Shown here: one piece after another, positions 34,601 to 46,600 of the stretch
Numbering within the stretch: the first letter of the stretch is position 1
Layout of the letters: the number at the start of each line of letters is the position of its first letter
Source: Phoronis australis
Lineage: Eukaryota; Phoronida; Phoronidae
Length of the DNA: 64,000 bases
Assembly: GCA_002633005.1 (NCBI GenBank)
Contig: NMRA01000149.1
Location: forward strand, 758,655-822,654
Reading direction: 5' to 3'
Notes under the pieces: model-generated
Databases searched by the model: none
What the model saw: only the letters and a program-made list of their open reading frames with translations
What the model was told of the DNA's origin: nothing
Program-made: the position numbers and the translations under genes

Positions 34601-37600
34601 AACTGCAAGTATTTTATCTTCATGTTTTTTATTGTCACAAAAACATTCAGTTGTTAATCTCTCTCCTTACTGCTTGAGAACTTGATACAGAATTCTGTAT
34701 GGTCGCTCACAAGCTTCTTGTTTGCAGGTTCTAGACCTCGTCATTGACATGTTCAACAACAAGGGTGACAAGGACCTTGATATACCCCCTCCTGTTTCCG
34801 AGTGTCCCCCATTGCCAAAACTGACCTTGTAAGTACACAACTATCTGTGGTAGTGCTTTTGGTTGATTAAACTCCACTGACGATCCACTGATCAATGCTG
34901 TACAGTTGTGTTTTTCTTTTGTATTAGTATATAGTATTTATTTATTTATTATAGTGACGAGTACAATTAAATCAATTTTGTATAACATTCGTAATAGAGA
35001 TAAGTACCCAGCCCAGTTTGGCTTATTAGTCACTTTAACCACACAACTCAGATGTAGGCCTACCATAAATGCGTCGGTTTCTAAGTCCAAAAGCAGACTT
35101 GATATATTTGGCAAATTGCCTACTAGGGAAATACTGAAATAGCAGTTTTAACGTATCTAATCTACTGAAATCTACAAAGTTCAGGATTTGAAGTGAAACA
35201 TTAAACAGAATAGACCTTGGTGAGTTACAAAGAGAACAATCAAACACAAAGTGTAGCTTATCTTCCACAGAGCCAGAGTCACAACACAAGCGAAGTCTTT
35301 CACTTACTGGAGTGTTTACATAACGTCCAGTTTCCAAGTGCAATGGGAGATTTCCTGCTCTAAGCTGAGCCAAAAGAGACCGCTCGGAACGAGTTAAATT
35401 AATCTTTACATATGGCTCAGTTAAAAACTCATGCTTAAATAAAATATAGGTTCTTAACTTGGGTTTTGTTACAACAGATTCAGCCCAAGCATGTTTCACG
35501 TATTCAAATAGTTTGTTTCTAGCGTCTACTATGTTACAAGTAGTCAAATTTTACAAACAGGATTGCATACCAGTTATGTTAAACATATCTTCCCTAACGC
35601 TCTACCAGAAGCTTCAGATAATGTATTCAAATTTTCTTTGAAGTCAAGGTGTTGATCCAGAATACAGCCTAAATATTTGTATGAGGATTTATAAGAGATG
35701 ATACTGTTCAAAATAAATTCAAAATTGCTTCTAGGTATAGACTTAGCTCGAAAATGTACAACATTAGCTTTTGCCATGTTCACAACCATTCTCCAATTTT
35801 TACACCAGTTGTTTAAAACCTTCAACATATCTTGCATGTAATTTTCATTCTCAGACAAAAGTGCAATATCGTCGGCATAAAGAAGCACTGAAATATTGTG
35901 CGGGCCACATTGGGCATCTTTACCCAGTTTTTTAATATCCAGAGCTCAGTCGTTTATATGTAATGCAAAGAGTGTCGGTGATAAAACGTTCCCCTGACGG
36001 ACACCATTTTCAGGAGTGAACCAACCACTGTACTGAGTGCCATTTAATCGTGTACAGTTCAATGGACTTCTGTAAATGATACGAATTGCATCATACATTG
36101 TACCATTAATATTATTTTGCAGTAATTATAAAACAGAAGTTCATGGTTTGTCCAGTCAAAGGCTTTTTTCATGTCCACAAATGTAGATAGGTTAGACGAC
36201 TTTCTTGTTTGAATAATTGGTGACAGGACATATAAGTGATCAATACAAGACTGTTGGCTTTGAAAACCATTTTGCTCATCAACTAAAATATTGTTCTGTT
36301 CACAGACATCCAAAATTCTATTATTCAGCACAGCACTGAAGATTTTATAAATATTGGAAAGAAGACTAATCCCACGGTAGTTCAAAGGTAACCTAGGGTC
36401 TGTATGTTAATATGGATTTAGGTTGAGCTGAGCCACCACGAGCTTGCAATTGACTGAAAATGTTGGGGTATTTTTTAGGGGTAGTGCAATGAAGGTACCT
36501 ATCTTTAATTGTCAAAATTCTTGGGATACAGTTTTATCCCACATAGTTGACAAACAATTTCCCAATTTGTACCATGTAGAAAGAGACTCAGTGCTAAATA
36601 TTGGATCACAAACAGTACTATTATTGCCCATGGTCTGAACATGGTGATTCTCTTGTTTCTTCTAGCTCCTTTGCAGTGTCTGTAATGGTCACCTTATCTA
36701 GAAAGAACTCCAGTGCTCAACTTTTTGACCTGCGTCGCCAATGAGACTTCAGATTGTGTTTGGCAACCTGGGAAAAATCTCGAGTTGCCACATAGTTGCC
36801 ACTGCGAGTATCAAAGTTAGACAATAAATCCACCTAAATTGGTTTCAAATTCCGTGTTGACTTTCAAACTTCAAATTACTAACAGTTTTCTTAGATTCAC
36901 AATTGTTCTGTTAGTTTCATGAAATCAGTGCATTTGCCACCACAGCAGTCATCAGACATCACACACGTGCTTAAATTACAACAGGAGGTAAACAGATGGT
37001 CGTAATTGTTCAGCTAAAATCAGTGAAATATGCACCACCAGTGTACACAATGGTCTGCTTCCCATGTTGGTTGGTTGGCGGGGAAGGTATTGAGTTACAG
37101 AATGAATGTACACGTTTTTATGCGCCCATATATTTATATGGGGGACGCATTATGCGGTCATCTCCGTCCGTCCGTCTGGCGTCTGTCCAGCGTCCGTGCA
37201 TCCGGCGTTCGCTGCTCTATCTCCAAAATGCCTTGACGTATGTTCATGAAATTTTGCACATGTGTTCCTTTTGTGGATGGTACGGCATGAGCGAACTTTC
37301 GGACAGATCCGACTACCGGTGTGCCCCTTAGTGGCAATTTTAGTTTTTTACGTTTTCCTCTATCTTCAAAAGTCCTGAACGGATTTTCATAAAATTTGGT
37401 ATATAGGCACCTATTAGTGAGATGACGCTATCCTCCTGTTTTCAGATGGATTTGACGTAGTTTGCGCCACCTATTGGCCATATTTACTATTTTCGAGTCT
37501 TGCGTCCAGCCCTCTGTCAACCAAACCGCTCAAAGGATGATTGTGAAAATTGGCACGTATGTTCTTACTATGAAGTGAACAGCTGACGAGGATTTTCCGA

Positions 37601-40600
37601 TGACTTCGAATACTGTGGCGCATCCTAGTGGCAGTTTTGTTTTTTTTTGCGCCTTTGGCTGTATCCCCTAAACCGTTTGCAGGATCTTTACTAAATTTAG
37701 TAAGTGTGTTTATATGATGTTAATAATGGAGAACGACGACTTTCAGACGGCTCTGACCACTGGTGTGCCACTTAGTGGCAATTTTATTTTTTTAGGTTTA
37801 CCTCTGTATATTCGAAGGTCCTCAACGTATTTTCATACAATTTGGCATTCATGCATCTGTTAATGAGGTAACGCTATCTCTCCGTTTTCAGATGGATTGG
37901 ACCTAGTTTGCGCAACCTAGTGGCCATTTTTACTGTTTTCGAGTCTGTTTTTTGGCGTCCACTCTATCAACCAAACCGCTTTCAGGATAATTGTGAATGA
38001 TTTTCTGACGAGTTCGACTACTGTGGTGCCTCCTAGTGGCAGTTTTTTTATTTGCGCTCATTGCTGTATCTATTAAACTGTTGGCAGGATCTTTACTTAA
38101 TTTAGCAAGTGTAATTATATGATGTTGACAATAGACGACGTCGACTTTCAGACGGATCTGACTACTGGTGTGCCCCCAGTGGCAATTTTAGTTTTTTACG
38201 TTTCCCAGTCTGTATCTTCAAAGGTGCTCAACAGATTTTCATAAAATTTTGAATATAGGCATCTGTTGGTGAGATGACGCTATCATCCTGTTTTTGGATC
38301 GAATCGAGGTATTTTGCGCCATCTGGTGGCCATTTTTGCTGTTTTCAAATCTTGTTTTTGGCGTCCACCCCTCGATCAACCAAAGCATTCTAGGGATGGT
38401 TTTGAAAATTGGCTTATATGTTCTCAGTGTGAAGAATATGTTTGATGATGGGAACTGACTACTGTGGCGCCTCCTAGTGGTAGTTTTGTTTTGTTTTGCG
38501 CCCATAGCTGTATCTCCAAAACCCACTGCAGGATCTTTATTAAATTTAATAAGTGAATTTATATGAAGATAACAGACGACGTCTTTCAGGCGGATGGAAC
38601 GGACGCTGTGCCCACAAGTGGCAATTTCATTTTGTTCTGTTTTCCTTTGTTTCTCTGAAGTTTCTTGACAGATTTTTATGAAATATGGCATGTTCCCGTT
38701 TTTGGATGGATTGTACATTTTTGCGCCATCTAGTGGCCATTTTTATGATACAAATATACAACCCTAAAAGCACACCATTTGCAATGCTTTTGTGGGCGCA
38801 TTTCAACGCTCCGCGTTGCTCGTTTGTATAGTCGAACTTTTCAACGGATCCTCGGATTTTAATTGGCGAATTTAGATTTTGCTTGGTGGTCTCGTATTTT
38901 CACTAGGTCACCAAATGCAACTTGGCATTAAGCCAAGCTTCGAGCGCTGATTTATCATCCCATTTGTGTTGCATGACTTACATTCTAGTGACAATGTTTT
39001 CATAGGCATAAAATTGACATGAAAACAATATTCAAAGGTTGTTTTGTCATTCAAACCATTGAACTTAACTATGGACATTTCTATGCAGAGACATGACAAG
39101 TGCTGAAAAGTCTAAGCTGTTACGAGAAAGGATGCGTCTCAAACAGAAACAGTCTGAAATGTACAGTCTCTGGTGTAATGAGCTCTACAAATTGTCCATC
39201 GCTAACATGGTCAGTAACTGGATTTGACTGCTCTTTTGTCTCTTATTTAAATTGTATCAGTGATAATTACTGCTTGTTCACTTTCCTTAGGTGAAGCAAG
39301 CTTTTTGTCTATCAGTAACATATTCAGGAGCTGTGGATTAAAGTGGGCCAGTGCTGTTCTCGTCATTTGAGAATTTTGTTTAGTAATTATATTAGTCATA
39401 ATTACTGCTTTTTCACTTTCCTTTCTATCATGATCACTGTCTACTGTAGAACCATCGAACAGTGACCAAATTTGGCAAAGTTTAAGCATCATATCACGGA
39501 AATGGCAGATTAGATTCGTAGAAAACTTTCAGGCCTTATATTTTATGTACTGTTCTCCAAAACTCTGTTTGAAATTTTAAACTTTTCCACGTTTGAATGC
39601 TATGAAAAATACGACTTGTATGATTTTTATGTAAAACTCAAAAGTGGCTTAAAACAAAAATGAAATGATAAATTTAGAAAACTGCGACAGAATTTTGGAG
39701 AATTCATCTTGTACATGTAAATCAATCAAAATTTGGTTATGTTATTGATATCGTATATGCTATGGAAGTTGGTTTCTTTTTGCTAAATTTTAGTAAAAAG
39801 GCATGGTCGGGTGTTGTATTTAATAGCAGATTGATAGTAAAGATCGGATTTTACAGGCTTTTTACTTACAGAAACTTTCAACTTTTACTGAGTTCAACTC
39901 TTTAGTGTTGAAGATAATTGGTCAAATATGTCAACATGTCCTACTTAACATTAAGTAGGACTATTCTTTTGCAACATTATTGTCTCCCAGCTTGTTCATC
40001 TTATGTTCAACAGGTACTTGTTAGTGTCTCCCAGCTTGTTCATCTTATGTTCAACAGGTACTTGTTAGTGTCTCTCAGCTTGTTGATCGTTATGTTCAAC
40101 TGGTACTTGTTAGTGTCTCCCAGCTTGTTCATCTTATGTTCATCAGGTACTTGTTAGTGTCTCTCAGCTTGTTCATCTTACGTTCATCAGGTACTTGTTA
40201 GTGTCTCCCAGCTTGTTCACCTTATGTTTAACTGTTGTTCACATTATTTCAGTTTAGGGATGAGATTTTCTGGTTCCCACACAATATGGACTTCAGAGGG
40301 CGTGTATATCCTTGCCCACCACACTTCAATCACCTGGGTAAGAAGTCATTGTATTGTGCGAGTGGAAAATGTATGTCTATTGTATGTAAGAGAAATGATC
40401 CAAGTTAAGTTATTCAATGAACAGATTATTTTTTTAGAAATGTTTATTTTCTTTTAAATGCTCTACTGCTTTATCTTACTGAAATGTTCTGATCCTAGTT
40501 CTTCAGTTTACGTAAGCTGATGTGATGGCTCTACTCCACAAGTTACCAAAGTCTGACGTGGCTATAATTTAACATAAACTCAGCTCTCAACTTTTCCTGT

Positions 40601-43600
40601 GCTGACCAGTTGAATAGCAACAAATACGGTGTTTGGTTTCCATAAATTCTGATACATAATGTTTGCTTTAACCAAATTTCTATTATTGACAATTTACCCT
40701 ACAGGAAGCGATGTGACCAGAAGTATTCTGTTATTCGCTAAAGGCAAACCACTGGGAGAGCACGGCCTTGACTGGTTGAAGACCCATCTCATCAACCTCA
40801 CCGGGTTGAAAAAGAGGTCAGTCCAACATATTTTATCTCCTCTATTGTTTATTTTTTATTTTTCTTCTAATGAAATTTACCGTAAAGTTATGTGGTGTGA
40901 TATACTGCCATCTGTTGATTGTGAGAGTGATTTGACTACTGTGACAATCCCTGGTGGGACATTTTAGTTTTCGACATGAAGTCTGTTTTCTTTCAATTTT
41001 TTTGCCAAATGACTTGATATAGTAAAACTTGATACAAGAGTCCATGGCTGGGATGTGCCGACACCTGTTGCTCATTTGACAGATTGGACTGTCATCACAC
41101 CCCCTTTTGGTCATTTTAGTTTTTGACAAGATATCGCTAATTCGTTTTGTATTGTCAAAATCGCTTTATAGACTTTTGATGCACCTTGACAGAGAGGTGT
41201 ATGGTTGGGGTGCTCCAGCACAAATTAATTTTCAACTTTCAATTTATTGTTGCCCAATTAAGTCAATTATATTCTATAAAACCAATAAGCAGCCCTTTGA
41301 AGTGGTGCAGTCATGAGTCTATTTCAACACTCAATGTGGCTCTTGTTGTTGTAGGAGTTCAAACAGTGAGAGACTGGCGTATGCCAATGAGGTGTTGCCC
41401 AACATTATTGACTCTGCAGAAAACCCCATGTTGGTAAGCGGCTTGTTTTCAATAAACACCACATTGAGACTCTCAGTTACCTCAGTCTACCCTTTTCTCT
41501 GTTATGACGGCCCAGATAGGTTGTGAAGGGCTGTTTTGGTGGCAATTTGTTGTGTTACTGCAATGCTGTGTTAAGCAAGCTGGAATTAATAACGAGACGG
41601 AGATTTTACCATGGAGTGGAGTAAACACATTGCGCATTTCTGTGATTAAACTCCAAATGGCACAACTGCTTGTTGGCTTGGTGTAATTTTTGTTTTAAAA
41701 TCAGTAAGCTAAAAAGCCACTGTTGACGAGTTTACTGAGAAAGCTTTCACTACATGAAATAGTGGAGATGAATTGTTCCTGGTGATGGCTTGGTTTACGT
41801 TGCTCTGATTTGTTTGAGTGTTCTAAGTCAACACACTTATATTTTGTGCTAACTGTCATTTTCATTTTTTACTCGTCTCACAGCATGATTGGTGGAGACA
41901 GTCTGATGAGCCGTGGCAGACCTTAGCCTGTTGCATGGAGATCTGCAATGCACTCCAGTCGGATGATCCCGTGGCTTACATCAGCCATTTTCCTGTTCAC
42001 CAAGATGGCTCGTGTAACGGTCTGCAGCACTATGCTGCCCTTGGGCGGGACCAAGCAGGGGCTGAGTCTGTCAACCTCCACCCCTTCCCTGTTCCCCAGG
42101 ATGTTTATAGTGATGTAGCAGAATTGGTGAGTGCTAAGTAACCCTAGGCCTAGAACTGGAGAGCTTGAAGTCTGGGTTCCGATAACCACAGGCCTAGAGC
42201 TGGGAAAGTCTGGGTTCTATGTGTTGATGGGAGTGAAGTACTTTAAATGATAATGAGAATGGTTGATGTGTTTATTTGAAATGCTGTTAATTATATTGTG
42301 GTTACCCTCGTCTGTTAGGTTGTCAGTTACCTTTCAGATCTAGGTGGTAGTTGTATGATTAGATGGTTGAGAGTAGTTATCAATCCATCCAAATGAAAAT
42401 GTGCGATAACTGCTAGTGATTGGATTTGGCTAATCTGGATATGTGTCTTGTAGTTCTGACATAGAATACTCTGTTGAAGGCAGTTGGCTCTTCATTATAG
42501 TACAACTGTAATATTGACATATTTCTGTTTTTAGGTTGAGAAAATTCGAGTGTCCGATGCTGAAAATGGACACCCAATTGCCAAAGTGTTGGAGGGTTTT
42601 GTCAAAAGAAAGGTTGTCATCTCTCACATACAAAGTTTAGATTCTAACTTCTGACATTAATCAAATTGTTATACTTTGAAAAACATCCGAAAGTGTTCCC
42701 ATTGGACAAACTGAACAATAACATGATGATTATAAAGCCTACCAAAAGTAAATAAATCAACATACTAACCCGGAGTTCTCTTTTATCATAGCTGGGTGCA
42801 ATCGGAATTTAGTAGTTGCAGTAGCTGTCCGTCATGTTCGGGAATGTCAAAGATCATACTGGACAGTTTCTTCAATTATGATTTTGTTGCGAAGTTATTC
42901 TCATTTTTTTCTTTGCTGTAAGTAAAATTGGTCACCATGTCGAGAAGGAAAAATTTGAATGGTTTTGGTTTAAAAAATCATGGTATTTCTATTTTTTTTA
43001 AATATTGCGTTTGTGTCAGAATAGGTATGACAAAGCACAGGTGTAAAGTGGTGCCTGTTTTTGTTAGGTCATTAAGCAGACGGTTATGACCACGGTGTAC
43101 GGCGTCACACGATATGGTGCTAAGGTACAGATCCTGCGTCAGCTCAATGATATCCCAGAGTTCCCTCAGCAGCACGCATGGGCCGCCAGTGCTTACCTGA
43201 CGGAGAAAACGTTTCAAAGTTTGCAGCAGATGTTCACTGCCACCAAGGAGATACAGGTGCGTGTTTCGGGGTGTTGGCAGCCGTGCTTGTGTGGGTGTGT
43301 TTACAGTCGTGTGTGCGTGCTTTTGCTCCTTTGTGTTACATTTTATTTTATTTTATTTTGTACTGCGTTATCCCTTGAAATTAGTTCCCGGACTTTCACT
43401 AAGATTTGATAAGTAACTGATCAGTTTGAAAGCACCATTAAGAAAATAACATGATCTAGATTGATTGTGCACTATTGGTATTGATTAGCAGGGATATGGA
43501 ACTGAGGTGAGTACACTCCATTTTGCCTTTCTTCAAAGTGTAGCTTGATAATGTTTCTCTCTAAATGTTGATCAGTTGCAAAAGAAAGTCAACGGAATTA

Positions 43601-46600
43601 GAAAAATGAAAGAAATTATAATACTTATTTCAGAATTGTTATAGCACATACACTTAGTCGAGTATAAGATTTGTTTAGGGCAAAAACTGTTAATCTTAAC
43701 TGACTGAAATTTGAACATTGTAAGCTATTCTGTGATTTTTCCTTTTTCTTATGTCAGCGTAATACTGCCCAGTGAAGGGTCTTTTAGAACGGGGCTGGAA
43801 TATGAAGTTGTTAACTGATGTCTTCTGTCCCAGTTCAGTTTCCTGGCGAGATTGAAATTGTTGTGGCAGTGAAGTGTTTCTAGCTATAGTATTTGATTGT
43901 TGTGTTCATGTAGGTGTAGTTGCAAGAAAGAAAACGACTCTCATGTGTGACATTATCAACCTTCACAGGGTAATGTTTGCTTGAAGCCTACCTTCCCCAA
44001 ATTGTTAGTGTTTCATTACAGGACTGGTTTACAGCCTGTGCTCAGCTCATTTGCACGGTCAAGGGACAACCAGTCCAGTGGGTGACCCCTCTGGGCTTGC
44101 CTGTCATTCAGCCGTACCATAAGAGTGTCATGGCCGCTAAAGGAGCCATGAGCATGACCAACAAGAACAACATGTTTGAGTAAGTAATCAACTTTGTAAA
44201 TAACTAGGGTGCATTATTGGGCTTGTGTTATTTGACAAAAAGTGTTGGTATTGCTTGAAATTGCAAATGAAAGCCTGTGATACCCTGCATGTGTAGTTTT
44301 GTTTTTGAAGGAAACCCAATGCCATGAAGCAGAAGAATGCCATGCCACCCAACTTCATTCATTCCCTGGACTCCACACACATGATGTTGACGGCCCTTTA
44401 TTGCCTTACGTGAGTATTGCAATTAGTGGGTGTACTAAGTACTCCAGAATTTCCCCCATTCTTTGGACTCCAGCCAGATGACGTTTACAGCTCTCCACTG
44501 CACTACTTATCACAGCTTTCTGGGGGGGCTATGCTACTTAACATCAACCCATTCTCTTGGTTCCGCAAACCTTTTGTTGAAAGCACTGTGTTGCTTTACG
44601 TAGCAAGTGGGTGTGGTTATACCACTGAACTTCTGTACTCTATGCTAAACCCATGTGTTGTTGGCAGCTTTTCTCAGCATTACATGGTATCTGGAAGCCT
44701 GTTAAAATGTATCTAATACACAGTGAATAAATACACAGTAAATAATTCTAAATATAGAACAGCCCGAATTAACTAGATTTTTAACTGGGTTCACTTGATT
44801 GACTTTGCCAGTTTCTGTGGTTCAATGGATAAGACATCTGATTGGTTGTTAAGCCAATGATATGTATAAGCTGGTTGTTGTGGCAGATATGGCAGAGTTA
44901 ACAAGGTGAAGCTATTGACTGTCACACTGGGTGGCAAGCCTCTTTTACAGTGATGAAGTCAAAGTGGCCTAAATCAAAATTCTTTGATAGAGAAGTAAGG
45001 CGTGGGTTTATCCCATTTAAGATCAATTTACCCTACATTCATGTAGCATTTTGCCCTGTCATATATAGTACAGGTTAGTCCAAGCCACATCACATTTTGC
45101 CCTGTCATATATAGTACAGGTTAGTCCAAGCCACATCACATTTTGCCCTGTCATATATAGTACAGGTTAGTCCAAGCCACATCACATTTTGCCCTGTCAT
45201 ATATAGTACAGGTTAGTCCAAGCCACATCACATTTTGCCCTGTCATATATAGTACAGGTTAGTCCAAGCCACATCACATTTTGCCCTGTCATATATAGTA
45301 CAGGTTAGTCCAAGCCACATCACATTTTGCCCTGTCATATATAGTACAGGTTAGTCCAAGCCACATCACATTTTGCCCTGTCATATATAGTACAGGTTAG
45401 TCCAAGCCACATCACATTTTGCCCTGTCATATATAGTACAGGTTAGTCCAAGCCACATCACATTTTGCCCTGTCATATATAGTACAGGTTAGTCCAAGCC
45501 ACATCACATTTTGCCCTGTCATATATAGTACAGGTTAGTCCAAGCCACATCACATTTTGCCCTGTCATATATAGTACAGGTTAGTCCAAGCCACATCACA
45601 TTTTGCCCTGTCATATATAGTACAGGTTAGTCCAAGCCACATCACATTTTCACATGACATTCTCATGTTAATGTGTCACTCTACCTACAACACACTCATG
45701 TGATACATTGAATTATAACACGAAGTGGCCCATGGCATCACTGCCTTCGTGTGATACATTGAATTATAACACGAAGTGGCCCATGGCATCACTGCCTTCG
45801 TGTGATACATTGAATTATAACAGGAAGTGGCACATGGCATCACTGCCTTCTGGGACTATTGTCTGCATTCAGTTACGTCACTACTCTTCGAATGCACTAT
45901 TTCGTCTGAGACATATTTCTTCTTTTCATTGTTACAGTAAAGGCATCACATTTGTCTCTGTACACGACTGTTTCTGGACCCATGCCTGTGATGTGGATGT
46001 CATGAATCAGGTAATGTAAGAGGCTTAACACTTACAAGTTTGACACGTAAAGTCCTCTCTTCACGTTTTGATTCAATTCAATTTTGTATATAAAGTTATT
46101 TATAAGCCTAACTTGCATTACTGGTGAATGAACCAGCAGACCTAGTCGTAAGCAATGCGTACATGCACCTTTTACAAATTTGCAATTTTAGGACTGGCCA
46201 ATCTTAATAAGCTTTTAAATGTTTTCCCGACTTGCTGATGGTTTCGGATGTTCTTGTTGGTAATGGATAGAATCCTGTCACAGTAAGGAATTTTATGCGA
46301 TGGATTTTACGAGAGTGAACAGAGCAAAATGCAGCTTTAAATGATAATAATATTGAGTGTTCAAAATCTTAACATTTAATCAATAATTGCCATATGATAT
46401 TTCTTTTACACTTTATGGGTTGAAGGGTGTGATTTGGTGGGGTGTAGACGACAGTAGTTCTGTGCAGATCCTAATAATCTGATTCCTTTTTCCCCTGTGA
46501 CGTGATTGGTCAGTACGAGCCTGAATATATGACACACTGTTTTTGCTCTAGTTTTTGCCATTCTTACCTACAGGTGATCCGAGAACAGTTTATTGCCCTT

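Larger units (their letters stand above)
34829..39088 (+). other. POLRMT: POLRMT intron 17, transposon-filled
   Basis: 4.26 kb consisting mainly of a minus-strand LINE fragment (34930-36415) and a CTAGTGGC-array element (37112-38830) lying between CAGYGCTC-type termini (36712-38952). Confidence 0.75.

Noticed and set aside
36444-36638. ORF next to the LINE on the plus strand
   Set aside because: No similarity to LINE proteins or POLRMT; probably chance.
44417-44716. 99-codon ORF after exon 26
   Set aside because: It covers the decayed exon 26 copies in a different frame from the PPNFIHSLD motif and has no matching splice phase.
45047-45644. Regular repeats considered as a CRISPR array
   Set aside because: Units are contiguous with no unique spacers and lie in a eukaryotic intron.
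45708-46019. ORF starting in the 51-bp repeats and running into exon 27
   Set aside because: The open frame upstream of 45938 comes from the 51-bp (17-codon) array and intron. Exon 27 has a good acceptor and phase at 45938.
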